A stretch of 64,000 bases of DNA from Deltaproteobacteria bacterium (GCA_025353585.1 JANXOM010000295.1:1-64000); one strand, 5' to 3'; counted from the stretch's first letter, positions 10,233-19,131 are shown. The notes: a model not told the origin generated them from the letters alone. Program-made: numbers and translations.

Positions 10233-10865
10233 GTGGAGCCCGAGTTCTGGCTGGGGCGTTGGCGCGAGGGGCGGATCGGCTTCCACGAGGGCCGGCCGAA
10301 CACGTACCTCGAGCGCCACGCGGCGCACCTCGGCCCGCCCGGCTGCGTGCTCGTCCCGTTGTGCGGCAAGACCGAGGACCTGGCGTGGCTCGCCGCGCGC
10401 GGCCACGAGGTGATCGGCGTCGAGCTGGCCGAGGATGCGGGCCGGGCGTTCTTCGCCGAGCACGGGCTCGTACCGACCGAGACCCCGGCGGGCGCGTTCC
10501 TGCGACTCGCGGCCGGGGGCGTGGCGATCCTCGTCGGCGACGTGTTCGCGCTCGCGGCGAGCGATGTCACCGGCGTCACGGCGTTCTACGATCGCGCGGC
10601 GCTGATCGCGTTGATGCCGGCGCAGCGCGCCCGGTACGTGGCGCTGCTCCGCAAGCTCTTGCCCGGCTCGCCGGGGCTGCTCGTCACCATCGAGTACGAC
10701 GGCACGCTGATGGCGCCGCCCCCGCACCCGGTGACGGAGCCCGACGTGCGCAAGCTCTACCAGGGCGTCCGCGTGGCGGAGATCGACGACGGCCCGGCCG
10801 TGAACGCGCGGCTCGCCGAGCTCGGCGCGTCGGCGCACGAGCGCTGCTTCGCGCTGACGCTGTAG
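10233..10865 (+). CDS. tpm: Thiopurine S-methyltransferase (TPMT) family protein
   Basis: 210 residues from GTG. N-terminal [16 protein letters not shown] matches the bacterial Tpm start (WxxRWxxGxxGFH). The SAM-binding region [20 protein letters not shown] then GVELAEDAG is the family's motif [21 protein letters not shown] also matches. Bacterial Tpm methylates thiols and metalloid species (thiopurines, selenium or tellurium oxyanions). Cytoplasmic. It ends with TAG, 9 bp from the convergent small membrane gene. Family call is firm; the native substrate is not known. Confidence 0.88.
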   Translation: MEPEFWLGRWREGRIGFHEGRPNTYLERHAAHLGPPGCVLVPLCGKTEDLAWLAARGHEVIGVELAEDAGRAFFAEHGLVPTETPAGAFLRLAAGGVAILVGDVFALAASDVTGVTAFYDRAALIALMPAQRARYVALLRKLLPGSPGLLVTIEYDGTLMAPPPHPVTEPDVRKLYQGVRVAEIDDGPAVNARLAELGASAHERCFALTL

Positions 10866-10874
10866 CAGCGAACG

Positions 10875-11135
10875 TTAGCGGTGCCCGTGACCGATCGCGC
10901 CGAGCACGATCGCGGCGAACACGATCATCGCCACGCCGAACAGCTGCAGGAAGAACGGCCGCTTCGCGCGGTCCCACCCGAGGACCAGGAAGATCAGGTG
11001 CACGAACGGGACGAACAGCACCCCGAGGCCCCACAGCACGCTCTCCTGGAACGCGGCGATCACGAACCAGATGAAGCCGACGAGGGCGAGGAGGCAGCCC
11101 ACGAGCAACACCAGCACCCCGAAGGCTTCGATCAT
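10875..11135 (-). CDS. Small multi-pass membrane protein
   Basis: 86 residues, almost all hydrophobic. Three helices are likely (about 3-28, 33-53 and 60-82), with the short polar segment GWDRAKRP between the second and third. The His/Gly tail GHGHR might bind metal, but this is conjecture. No family was recognised. It is probably monocistronic, with a TAGGAT box 8 nt before the ATG. Confidence 0.6.
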   Translation of the reverse strand: MIEAFGVLVLLVGCLLALVGFIWFVIAAFQESVLWGLGVLFVPFVHLIFLVLGWDRAKRPFFLQLFGVAMIVFAAIVLGAIGHGHR

Positions 11136-11143
11136 CGTGGCTT

Positions 11144-11149
11144 ATCCTA
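11144..11149 (-). promoter_or_regulatory. Candidate -10 box (TAGGAT)
   Basis: Minus-strand TAGGAT, 8 nt before the ATG at 11135. Identical hexamer to the one before 7922. Confidence 0.4.
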
Positions 11150-11230
11150 AAGCCGAAACGACCGAGCGCCAGGGCCACATGTGCCCGGGCGCTCACTATC
11201 CTGCAACCGGCCTGTAACCGGTTGGTTTCG

Positions 11231-11854
11231 CTAGAAATCGAAGGCCCGGATGAAGTGGTCGTTGTACCCACCTGGATTCTTGATCAGGTAGTCCTGGTGG
11301 TAGCCCTCGGCGACGACGAAGGTCGTGGCGGGCTCGATCTTCGTCACGATGGGCTTGCCCCACTTGCCGCTCTTCTCGACCCGGGCCTTGGCCTCGGCCG
11401 CTTCCTTGGCCTGGGCGTCGCTCGTCGTGAAGATCTCGGAGCGGTACTGCGTGCCGACGTCGTTGTTCTGGCGGTTGACGGTGGTCGGGTCGTGGCCGCG
11501 GAAGTACCAGTGCACGAGGAGATCCCCGTACGAGATCTTGGTCGGATCGAACACGATGCGAACGGACTCGGCGTGGCCCGTGTCGCCGTCGGAGACCTGC
11601 TCGTAGGAGACGTTCGTGGCCTTGCCGCCGGCGTAGCCCACCTCCACGGAGAGGACGCCCGGCGCCTTCCGCATGACGTTCTCCATGCCCCAGAAGCAGC
11701 CGCCCGCGACGATCGCCGTCTCCTTCTGGCCGGTGTAGCTGGCGGCCTTGTCAGGGGTCATCGACTTCGGCGCGTCCGCATCTGCGGCCTGCGCGCACGC
11801 CGCGCTCACCACGGTCAGCAGGGCCAACGTCCGGTACATGCTCGTCTTCATCAT
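11231..11854 (-). CDS. msrA: Exported peptide-methionine (S)-S-oxide reductase
   Basis: 207 residues. A signal peptide (about 1-23, ending near AACAQA) precedes a complete MsrA domain. The catalytic motif GGCFWGMENV (Cys53) is intact, and GYAGG, DTGHAE and GTQYRS are family motifs. It would repair S-methionine sulfoxide in periplasmic or envelope proteins. No further cysteine occurs after Cys53, so there is no resolving Cys and the reductant must act directly on the sulfenic acid. Two ATGs are adjacent (11854, 11851); the second lies 7 nt from a TAGACT box. Divergent from def. Confidence 0.92.
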   Translation of the reverse strand: MMKTSMYRTLALLTVVSAACAQAADADAPKSMTPDKAASYTGQKETAIVAGGCFWGMENVMRKAPGVLSVEVGYAGGKATNVSYEQVSDGDTGHAESVRIVFDPTKISYGDLLVHWYFRGHDPTTVNRQNNDVGTQYRSEIFTTSDAQAKEAAEAKARVEKSGKWGKPIVTKIEPATTFVVAEGYHQDYLIKNPGGYNDHFIRAFDF

Positions 11855-11858
11855 GCTG

Positions 11859-11904
11859 AGTCTACGAGCGAGACGGGCGGTCGGTTACACGAAGCTGCTA
11901 ACGT
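11859..11904. promoter_or_regulatory. Divergent candidate -10 boxes for msrA and def
   Basis: Minus strand TAGACT (11864-11859) is 4 or 7 nt before the two msrA ATGs. Plus strand TAACGT (11899-11904) is 6 nt before the def GTG. Confidence 0.45.
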
Positions 11905-11910
11905 GGCGGG

Positions 11911-12555
11911 GTGCCTCCGTTCCTCAAGATTCGCCAGGTCGGCGACCCGGTCCTGCGGCAGCGCGCGCGTCCGCTCGGGCTCGACGAGCTGGCCTCTCCA
12001 CGCATCCAGGACCTGATCGAGCACATGCGCGACACGATGCGCGACGCGCCCGGCGTGGGCCTCGCCGCCCCGCAGATCGGCGAGTCGCTGCAGCTCGTGG
12101 TCGTGGAGGATCCCCCGCAGCTGCAGGCCGGCCTCACGCCCGAGCAGCTGGCGGAGCGCGAACGCGGTGCGGTGCCGTTCCACGTGCTCGTGAATCCACA
12201 GCTGACGGTGGTCGGCGAGGACACCGTCGACGCGTTCGAGGGGTGCCTGTCGCTGAGCAGCTTCGTCATGGCCGTCAAGCGCGCGCGGCGGGTGCGCGTC
12301 GAGGCGCTCGACCAGCACGGGCGCGGGATCCGGATCGAGGCGTCGGGCTGGTACGCGCGCATCCTGCAGCACGAGTGCGATCACCTGCGTGGCGTGGTGT
12401 GCATCGATCGCGCGGACACGCGCACGCTCGCGACGAGCGACAACCACGGGCGCTCGTGGCGCGGCTTCACGCCCGACTCGCTGCGCGAGGCGCAACCGCC
12501 GGGGGAGCTGGTGTGGCCGAGCGTGCCGGAGCCGGTGGACGACGATGGCGGCTGA
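11911..12555 (+). CDS. def: Peptide deformylase
   Basis: Removes the formyl group from nascent N-terminal methionine. 214 residues from GTG. All three motifs are present: GVGLAAPQIG (about 50-59), EGCLSLSS (about 110-117; metal-binding Cys) and HECDHLRG (about 151-158; two metal His and catalytic Glu). EGCLS rather than CGCLS is normal. A roughly 30-residue C-terminal extension is Pro/Glu-rich. It overlaps the next gene by 11 bp. Confidence 0.95.
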   Translation: MPPFLKIRQVGDPVLRQRARPLGLDELASPRIQDLIEHMRDTMRDAPGVGLAAPQIGESLQLVVVEDPPQLQAGLTPEQLAERERGAVPFHVLVNPQLTVVGEDTVDAFEGCLSLSSFVMAVKRARRVRVEALDQHGRGIRIEASGWYARILQHECDHLRGVVCIDRADTRTLATSDNHGRSWRGFTPDSLREAQPPGELVWPSVPEPVDDDGG

Positions 12556-13501
12556 TCCGCGCGTCCCGCTGTTCGCGCGGGCCGGCACGTGGAAGTGGAT
12601 CGTCCCCGACGATGCGATCGACTACGTCGTGCCCGGGGCGTCGTTCCACGCGCAGAAGCGCTGGTGGTCACGACAGTGGGTGGTGGTCGGGCACTCGCCG
12701 TCGCCCTGGCCCGAGCCGATGGTGCTCTACATCGCCCGCGACCGCGTGGAGCACGGCTACTGGCGCGACGTGGCCGTCGGCGATCCGGCGTTCGACGCGC
12801 GCTACTTCGTCTACTGCGATGCGCCGGCGCTCGCGCCGCTGGTCGTCGGGCCCGCGACGCGCGCCGCGTTCGACGCCAGCTTCGACGAGGACTCACCGCG
12901 CACGCTGACGCTGCACGTCGCCCACGAGCGGGTCGAGACGGAGAGCATCGTCGAGCGGGACGACCCGGCCGCCACGCATCGACACGCCGAGGTGCACCGC
13001 GGCCTCGCGGCTGACGCGCGCGCGGTGACGGCGAGCTGGGACCGGCTCGCGGCCGCGCTGGGCGGCAAGCTCACGCGCGCGTGGCCGCCGGCGCTGGCGC
13101 TGCTGCGCCCGATCGGCGACGTGGTGATCGAGATGCGCTGGCAGCGGACGCACGGCGCGAGCGCCGCGGAGTGGGCCGCGGCGGAGGACTCGCTCGTCAC
13201 GAAGCTCACCGCGCTCGACGCGCGCGCGGCGGCGCCGGGCTGGCGGCTGGCGGCGATGCCGCGGCGCACGCCGGACAGCATCGCGATCGGCGGACGCTGG
13301 CTCGAGCCGCGCGGCGCGGTCCCCGACCTCGCGGCCCTCGCGCCCACCCTCCTCGTCGCCGGCGCGGCGGGGGTGATGTGCGACCCGCGCGAGACCTCGA
13401 TCTCACTCGCGGGCCTCGCGTCGCTCGGACGCGTGACCGAGGCGCTCGGGCTGCTGGACCGCCTCGTCGATCCCCAGCAGCGCGCGTCACCGTATCGCTG
13501 A
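12545..13501 (+). CDS. Hypothetical protein, cytoplasmic
   Basis: 318 residues, overlapping the def stop by 11 bp, so probably translationally coupled. No signal peptide or membrane helix. The N-terminal part is Trp-rich (KRWWSRQWVVVGHSPSPWP); the rest alternates strands and helices with a high Ala/Arg content. No family was recognised. The last 110 residues contain two predicted beta-rich segments flanking PRRTPDSIAIGGRWLEPRG. No function is proposed. It is convergent with the membrane operon, 16 bp apart. Confidence 0.6.
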   Translation: MAADPRVPLFARAGTWKWIVPDDAIDYVVPGASFHAQKRWWSRQWVVVGHSPSPWPEPMVLYIARDRVEHGYWRDVAVGDPAFDARYFVYCDAPALAPLVVGPATRAAFDASFDEDSPRTLTLHVAHERVETESIVERDDPAATHRHAEVHRGLAADARAVTASWDRLAAALGGKLTRAWPPALALLRPIGDVVIEMRWQRTHGASAAEWAAAEDSLVTKLTALDARAAAPGWRLAAMPRRTPDSIAIGGRWLEPRGAVPDLAALAPTLLVAGAAGVMCDPRETSISLAGLASLGRVTEALGLLDRLVDPQQRASPYR

Positions 13502-13517
13502 GCGCCTCGGTTGGCGT

Positions 13518-13916
13518 TCACCGTCCGCGGTCACCGGCGCTGGCCCCCGCGCCCTCGGGTAGCGGCGCGGGGACCGGCACGCGGTAATGCAGCGTCCACG
13601 CGTAGAACAGCATCACGAACACGATCGCCGTCAGGACCCACGCAGCGACGAGGCCGACCGCGCGCGCGCCGAGCGCCGGGAGCCGCCGCACCACCACGAG
13701 CGCGACCGCGAGCACGACGGCCCACGCGACGGTCGCCTGCGCGCACCGCCCGAAGAAGTCGATCGCCACGCCCGGGGGCCGCACCTCGTAGCTCCAGGCG
13801 TGCCCCACCGGGTCGTACCAGGCGACGCGCGCGGGCGTGATCGCCGGGTAGACGAACGCGAGCGCGAACGCCACCGCCGCGAGCCCGAGCGCGACGAAGC
13901 GGCGCGGCGGCGTCAT
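13518..13916 (-). CDS. Small membrane protein, last gene of the porin-phosphatase operon
   Basis: 132 residues. The N-terminal helix FVALGLAAVAFALAFVYPAI is followed by a polar loop containing WYDPVGHAWSYEV, then two more helices (about 57-78 and 87-110). The tail is Pro/Gly-rich. Its ATG shares one base with the preceding stop (TGATG). Family unknown. The layout suggests a small integral membrane subunit working with the 158-residue protein upstream. Confidence 0.6.
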   Translation of the reverse strand: MTPPRRFVALGLAAVAFALAFVYPAITPARVAWYDPVGHAWSYEVRPPGVAIDFFGRCAQATVAWAVVLAVALVVVRRLPALGARAVGLVAAWVLTAIVFVMLFYAWTLHYRVPVPAPLPEGAGASAGDRGR

Positions 13917-14392
13917 CACACGCCCCGCGTGAGCGTGATCGCGAGGCCGCTGACCACGGCGAACCAGACGATCGCCGCGACGAGCCACACGCAGGCCGCG
14001 TACGCCCAGATCAGCGCGCGGTCCTCCTCGCGCGTGCGCCCAGCCGCGAGCTCGGGGCCGATCGCGCGGCAGAGCCCGAGCGCGATCGCCACGAGCGGCA
14101 GGCCGAGCGCAGCGAAGTTCTCCTTGGTGTCGAACAGGTTTGAGGCCCACGGCTCGTAGCGGTCGAGGAAGAGCGCGCGGACCTCGTAGCGAAACGTCGG
14201 GTACGCGAGGAGGCCGAGCCCGAACGTCGTCACGTAGGTGGTGGCGACGGTGGCCGCGTAGATGCGGCCTAGCCGGACCTTGAACCGGCCGCGCAGGTAG
14301 CCCCACGCGATGATCGCGTGGTGGGTCGCGGCGCCGATCAGCACGATCGCGGCCGCGGCGTGCAACATCACGAGGACGCGCGCCCACGTCAC
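13916..14392 (-). CDS. Four-TM membrane protein
   Basis: 158 residues from a GTG overlapping the previous stop (GTGA). Four hydrophobic helices are likely (about 5-27, 42-63, 88-108 and 128-152). The first contains adjacent histidines (ATHHAIIAW), and a basic loop RGRFKVRLGR follows. His-containing helices could ligate heme as in cytochrome-b-like membrane proteins, but this is only suggestive. No family was recognised. Fourth of five overlapping genes. Confidence 0.6.
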   Translation of the reverse strand: MTWARVLVMLHAAAAIVLIGAATHHAIIAWGYLRGRFKVRLGRIYAATVATTYVTTFGLGLLAYPTFRYEVRALFLDRYEPWASNLFDTKENFAALGLPLVAIALGLCRAIGPELAAGRTREEDRALIWAYAACVWLVAAIVWFAVVSGLAITLTRGV

Positions 14393-15557
14393 GGCAGCGC
14401 CGGCCCGCTGCGCCACGTCTCCGCGACGAGGTCGATCATGCGGTCGCGGTCGATCACGAGGAACGCCGCGCCGGCGAGCGTGGCCACGAGCGCGAGGACG
14501 TGCACCCCGACGCGCCGGGCGGACAGCGGCCGGGCGGCGCGCGCGAGCTGCAGCGACACGCCCGAGACCCAGGCGCCGCCCAGGCCGCACAGCGCGATGG
14601 CGCGGATCGCCCGCGCGACCATCGGGTTCCCGCTCTGGGCGACGAGGACCAGCGCGGCATGACCGGGGCGAGGTACCACACCTCGACGGGCGGGCGCAGC
14701 ACCGCGCGACCGGCGACGCGCCACGAGCCCGCGTCCCGGCGGGCGCGCCAGAGCGCGACGGCGGCGGCGAGGGCGAGCCCGCGCCAGATCGCGAGCCGGA
14801 TCCGCGCGCGCTGCTCGGCCGTGGCGAGCGCGGCCTCGAGCTGCATCACGACCATCGGGTCCGCGGTGGGCGCCGATGCGATCGCGGCGAGATCGGCGCG
14901 CGCCGCCGCGAGCTCCCGCGCGTGGATGCGCGCATGGACGGCCGCGTAGCGCGCGCGGCCGCGGAGCTCGGCGGTCGGCGCGGCCGCGATCGCCTCGTCG
15001 AGCACGGCGATCCCGCGGGCCTGCTCTCCGTCGCGCTCCCAGCCCTGCGCGATGACGAGGCGCGCGGCGGTGGCGCCGGGGTACGTCGGATGCGCCGCGA
15101 GCAGCGCCGTCAGCTGGGCGAGGGCGGGCTTCGGGTCGCCGGCGCCGCTGAGGATCACGCCCGTCAGCTGGTCGTGCTCGGCGACGACGGCGTCCCACTC
15201 CCCGGCCGGGCCCGTCGTGCCAGCGAGGCGCGCGAGCGCGGCCTCGGCGCGGCGGCGGGTGACGTCATCCGCGGTCGTGGCGATGACCTCGGCGAGATCG
15301 CGGCGGGCACGCGCGAAGTCGGTGCGCTGCTCCGCGAGGCGCGCGGCGGCGGCCCACGCGTCGTCGGTCCAGCGCGTCAACGGTCGGGCGCGGCCGATCG
15401 CCTCGAGCGCGTCGAGCGCGCCCGGCTCGCCTCGCGTGGCGCCCGCCTGTGCGGCCCGGAACGCAGCGTCGGCGTCGCCCTCGGGATCCGCGGCCGCCAC
15501 CGTCGCGAGCAGCGCGACGAGCAGGCCGACGCCCGCGAGCGCCGCCCCGCGCTTCAC
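14389..15557 (-). CDS. TPR-type exported/membrane protein, interrupted by a 1-nt frameshift near 14658
   Basis: GTG 15557 overlaps the phosphatase stop. A signal-like N-terminus (ALAGVGLLVALLATVAAA) leads into helical repeats (about 20-250) with TPR-like spacing, then a hydrophobic helix (about 258-272) and a second membrane region. After VWYLAPVMP the frame becomes Arg/Ser-rich nonsense, while the neighbouring frame continues smoothly as ALVLVAQSGNP and a two-helix tail, ending at 14389 with a stop that overlaps the next GTG. Restoring one base gives 1170 nt, about 389 residues. It may be a sequencing error, a mutation or programmed slippage. The alternative, two separate genes, is less likely because the second half has no good start. 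Confidence 0.6.
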
Positions 15558-16894
15558 GGCTTGGTCTTGGAGAACCCGGTCTGGATGGGGCTGCCGTCGG
15601 GATGGAACGCGTCGAGCGTCAGCGCCGCGCGGCTGACCTCGATGATCGCGGCCGAGTACGTGCTCTCGGAGTACTGCGTCCAGAACTGCGTGCCGTTCGG
15701 GTACAGCTCCGCGCCGGCTCCGCCCGCCACGACGTACACCGTCGCCGTCGCCGCGTCGGGGCCGCTCGCGACCGTGTTGCCGACCATCGGCTTCGAGACC
15801 TCGTAGTCGTGGTCGTGCCCGTTCAGGACGAGGTCGATGTGGTGCTGATCGATCATCGGCTGCCACGCCTGCTGCAGGGTCAGCGACGAGCCGTGCTTCG
15901 TCGACGCCGAGAAGATCGGCTGGTGATGCATGAACAGCTTCCAGCGCGCCGCGTCGCTCGCGGTGAAGTCAGCCGCGATGGCGTCGTGAAACGCGCCCGT
16001 GATCGCGGTCGGGTCCTCGGGCGTGTCGTTGCCGACGGTGAGGTGCGCGAAGCCATAGTCGAGGCCGAAGTTCTGCTGGTCGCCGGGCAGCGCGATCTGC
16101 GAGTAGTAGTTGATCGCGTTATCCTCGTGGTTGCCGTTGGCGGACACCATCGGCACCGTGGCGAACAGCGGCTCGGCGCGCTGGAAGAAGTCCTCCCACT
16201 CGAACTGCGTGATGCCGAACGTCACCGCGTCGCCGGAGAACAGGACGAGGTCGGGCGTGCGCTGCTGGAGCTGCGCGATCAGCTGCTGCCACACGTCATA
16301 GCCGCCGCGGCTATCGCCGACGAACGCGAGCACGACCTGCGCGTCGGGGTGGGCCACGATGTCGGGCGCCGTGTGGAACGTGTAGACGGGCGAGAAGTGC
16401 TCGGCGCCCGCGAGGTCGATCGAGCCGACCTGGTAACTGTAGCTCGTGCCGGCCGTCAGGCCGCACAGGTGCGCCTGGTGCATGCGCACGCTCTGGCCGC
16501 CGGTGGACAGGTACGCGAACTCGAGGCCCGTGCGCACGTCGGTCAGCGCGCTCGCCGGCAGGTTCGCGCCCACCCCGAGCCGCACCGTCGAGGCGAGCGT
16601 CGTCTCGTCCATCGTCCGCCACTGCGCGACGACCGACGTCTTCGGGTCGCCGACGAGCCCGAGGTGCACGAGGCGCGGCGTCGGATCGGTCCCGAACCTC
16701 TGCACCGCGAGCTTCGGGGCCTCCGCGCCGGGGTACGTCGTGACGCTGTAGCCACAGTCGGCGACCGCGAGCATGCCGCCCATCGCGGAGAAGCCGGCGT
16801 CGATGGCGAGGTCCGGGTTGCCCTTGACGCAGCCGGCGGCCGTGGCCGCGAGCGCAAACACGCCACAGAGCTCGAGCAGGGTGCGCATGGTCAT
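15554..16894 (-). CDS. Purple-acid-type metallophosphoesterase lipoprotein
   Basis: 446 residues. The lipoprotein signal ends at ATAAGC (Cys22). A fibronectin-like domain (about 70-180) precedes a calcineurin-like phosphoesterase domain (about 185-400). Metal-binding motifs are present: FVGDSRGG, LFSGDAV, SANGNHED, MHHQPIF and NGHDHDYE. The layout matches bacterial purple acid phosphatase-like enzymes, which release phosphate from esters outside the cytoplasm. It overlaps the porin gene upstream (ATGA) and the TPR gene downstream (GTGA). With an OprO/OprP-like porin in front, phosphate scavenging is the most economical reading. Confidence 0.85.
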   Translation of the reverse strand: MTMRTLLELCGVFALAATAAGCVKGNPDLAIDAGFSAMGGMLAVADCGYSVTTYPGAEAPKLAVQRFGTDPTPRLVHLGLVGDPKTSVVAQWRTMDETTLASTVRLGVGANLPASALTDVRTGLEFAYLSTGGQSVRMHQAHLCGLTAGTSYSYQVGSIDLAGAEHFSPVYTFHTAPDIVAHPDAQVVLAFVGDSRGGYDVWQQLIAQLQQRTPDLVLFSGDAVTFGITQFEWEDFFQRAEPLFATVPMVSANGNHEDNAINYYSQIALPGDQQNFGLDYGFAHLTVGNDTPEDPTAITGAFHDAIAADFTASDAARWKLFMHHQPIFSASTKHGSSLTLQQAWQPMIDQHHIDLVLNGHDHDYEVSKPMVGNTVASGPDAATATVYVVAGGAGAELYPNGTQFWTQYSESTYSAAIIEVSRAALTLDAFHPDGSPIQTGFSKTKP

Positions 16895-18024
16895 TCGATC
16901 CGATAGGTCAGCTGGAGCAGCAGCTGATCGTTGGGGTAGGACGCGGGCTGCCCGGTCGCGGTGCGATCCTCGATCTCCTGGAAGTGCGACGCCTCGAGCT
17001 GGACCTTGGCTCGGTGCTGGCGGAGATAGTACGAGACCACGGCGGAGTAGATGCGCTCGGACTGGTTCGGATCACCGATCTGGCCGATCGCGGTCTGATC
17101 GTTGCGGTCGATCTCCTCGACGCGCGCGCCGACCTCGAGCCGGCCCCCGCACGCCGGCGCGAGGGAGAACGGCAGCAGATACGCGAGCTGCGCCACGAAC
17201 CCGTTCGCGCGAAAGTCAGGTTGCAGCGTGACGCCGCCGGTCGCGTGGTCGAAGTGGTGCTTCACCTGGAGGTACTCGAAGGTGCCCGACAGACCGTGCC
17301 ACGCCCCGGAGATGTCGCCACCGAGGAACGTCTCGTTCTCGAAGAAGGCGCCGGGCGTGAGCTTGTCGTAGCCAACGGAGCCGCCGACGGACAGCCACGT
17401 GCCCGCGAACGCGGACTCGGCGTACGGCGCCTGCTCGCCGATCGGGGTGACCTCCACGCGGGCGGCGTGGAGGTAGCTCTCGTTGATGTTCTGGCCCTGG
17501 TCCCGGCCCTCGCCGTCGAACGAGCCCGCCATCACGCGGACGTGCGGCGCGGTGAACGTGACGCGCGCGCCGAGGTCGCGGTCGGGCGCGATCGAGCCGA
17601 GCTGCGCCTTGTCGACGAACGAGAGGCGCGTGTCCGAGAGGAGCTGCTGGCGCGAGATCGGGACGCGCATCTGCCCGGCGTCGACGCCGAGGGTGATCTT
17701 GTCGGCGAGCGGCTGCGCGATCGAGACGTACGCGTCGAACAGCGAGAACGACGGCTGGAGCTCGGCCTCGACGTACGCGCCGATCGACAGGGTCCCGAGG
17801 TGCCCGGTGCTGGTGCCCGTGAAGCGCGCCCGGACGAGGCGAAAGCCATCCGTGTCATCGGGCGCGCCGGGCGCGTTCTCGCGGGTCCGGAACTCGGGCT
17901 GCACGAAGCCGCCGGGCCGGAAGGTCCAGTCATCGCTGCCGGCGCCGGAGCCGGCACCGGGATCGGGAGCCGCTCGCGCAGCGCCGCACCAGAGCATGAC
18001 AAAGCAGCAGACGGCGCGTCGCAC
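16891..18024 (-). CDS. Phosphate-selective porin O/P-like outer-membrane protein
   Basis: 377 residues from GTG 18024. A signal peptide (about 1-19, ending ARAA) is followed by a Gly/Ser linker and a 16-stranded-barrel pattern. FRPGGFVQPEFRTRE, GFRLVRARFTGTSTG and GQMRVPISRQQLLSD match the OprO/OprP (Porin_O_P) family. The protein ends LLLQLTYRIE, with the terminal aromatic strand typical of BAM substrates. It would pass phosphate or polyphosphate across the outer membrane. First gene of the five-gene operon. OprP specificity loops cannot be judged by eye. Confidence 0.8.
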   Translation of the reverse strand: MRRAVCCFVMLWCGAARAAPDPGAGSGAGSDDWTFRPGGFVQPEFRTRENAPGAPDDTDGFRLVRARFTGTSTGHLGTLSIGAYVEAELQPSFSLFDAYVSIAQPLADKITLGVDAGQMRVPISRQQLLSDTRLSFVDKAQLGSIAPDRDLGARVTFTAPHVRVMAGSFDGEGRDQGQNINESYLHAARVEVTPIGEQAPYAESAFAGTWLSVGGSVGYDKLTPGAFFENETFLGGDISGAWHGLSGTFEYLQVKHHFDHATGGVTLQPDFRANGFVAQLAYLLPFSLAPACGGRLEVGARVEEIDRNDQTAIGQIGDPNQSERIYSAVVSYYLRQHRAKVQLEASHFQEIEDRTATGQPASYPNDQLLLQLTYRIE

Positions 18025-18084
18025 GGGGCGATGGAACCACCCGCGCGTGACGACTTTGTCGCGCCAATAAGGCGCGTTCGAGTC

Positions 18085-19131
18085 CTACTGATTATCCGGC
18101 TGAGCTGAGACGAACGAGGCGATGTGCGCCGTGTAGTCGAGGCCCGGGATGGCCGTCGTGCCCATCACGCCCCCCTCGGGGCCCACGATGAACGTGTGGT
18201 CGAGCGGGATCATCGTGTCGGCGTAGGCCGCGATGTCGGTGTCCGCGTTCCCGTACGCCGCGAACACGTCCCAGCCGAAGTCCGTGACCATGCGGTCGAG
18301 CCACAGCGCCTTGTAGGCGTGGGCCTCCTCGAAGTCGTTCTCCGTGATGACCGGACCTTCGGGAAAGCCCTGTGATTCCAGCCACTCGCGCGTCTCGGTC
18401 CAGAACACGTGGGGCCGCGCGGTCAGGTACACGATCTGGTAGTGCTTCGCCGTCCATGCCTGCGTGAGCGCGGCGGCGGCGCCCATCTGCGCGGGGACGT
18501 AGGTGTCATCGCCGACCTGCGTCTGGAACTCGGCGTCGCTGAGGGTCAGCGTGCCGTCGATGTCGACGACGACGACCTTCGTGCCCGACGGCGCGAGGTA
18601 CGTGAAGTGCGCGGCGCAGCTGCCGTTCGCCTTGAGCATCGCGTAGACCGGCTGGCCGGTCGCGGGCACGTAGCCGGTCGCGGGGAAGTCATAGAAGCCC
18701 GCGTCGTCGGTCTGCGCGCGCGCGAGCTGCCGCCACGCCGAGGTCGCCGGATCGTAGGTCCAGAGGCTGACAAACTCGCCCGGCAGCGCGTTGCCGATGA
18801 AGCCGTTCGTCGCCGTGTTGACCGCCTTGCGGCCATGGAACGCGACCGTGCCGCCGGCGGACGGCGCGGCCGCGTCGGCGAGGTAGACGTTGGCCGTGGC
18901 GCCGCCAGCGGTGCCGAGCGTGTCGGACGCCTCGTCCTTGACCCGCGGATCCTCGGTCGAGAGGTTGAGCGACGTCTGGTTCTGGTACCCCGTGGACATC
19001 AGACGGAAGGGCAGGTCGCCCGGGTCGGGGCAGGTGAGCGAGGTGGCGGTCGTGAGCGGCGGGAGCTCCGAGCCACCTCCGCACGCGACGAGGAGGACCA
19101 CCGGGGCCAGGGCGAGGCGCATCCCTGGCAT
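18085..19131 (-). CDS. Lipin-like (LNS2) HAD phosphatase lipoprotein
   Basis: 348 residues from ATG 19131, chosen because GAGGA lies just upstream and it gives a standard lipoprotein signal ending LLVACGGG. An N-terminal beta-rich region (about 30-180) precedes an LNS2/lipin-type HAD domain: motif I VVVVDIDGTLT, motif II YLTARP, motif III Lys in AYKALWLDRM and motif IV AYGNADTD. Lipins dephosphorylate phosphatidic acid; this version would work outside the cytoplasm on host, prey or self phospholipid. It is 60 bp upstream of the porin gene on the same strand, so it may share its regulation. Confidence 0.78.
   Translation of the reverse strand: MPGMRLALAPVVLLVACGGGSELPPLTTATSLTCPDPGDLPFRLMSTGYQNQTSLNLSTEDPRVKDEASDTLGTAGGATANVYLADAAAPSAGGTVAFHGRKAVNTATNGFIGNALPGEFVSLWTYDPATSAWRQLARAQTDDAGFYDFPATGYVPATGQPVYAMLKANGSCAAHFTYLAPSGTKVVVVDIDGTLTLSDAEFQTQVGDDTYVPAQMGAAAALTQAWTAKHYQIVYLTARPHVFWTETREWLESQGFPEGPVITENDFEEAHAYKALWLDRMVTDFGWDVFAAYGNADTDIAAYADTMIPLDHTFIVGPEGGVMGTTAIPGLDYTAHIASFVSAQPDNQ

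Noticed and set aside
18066..18090. tRNA T-loop-like string GTTCGAGTCC
   Set aside because: The flanking 5-nt arms do not pair (two mismatches), and no anticodon or D-arm is found upstream, where the porin gene's start lies.
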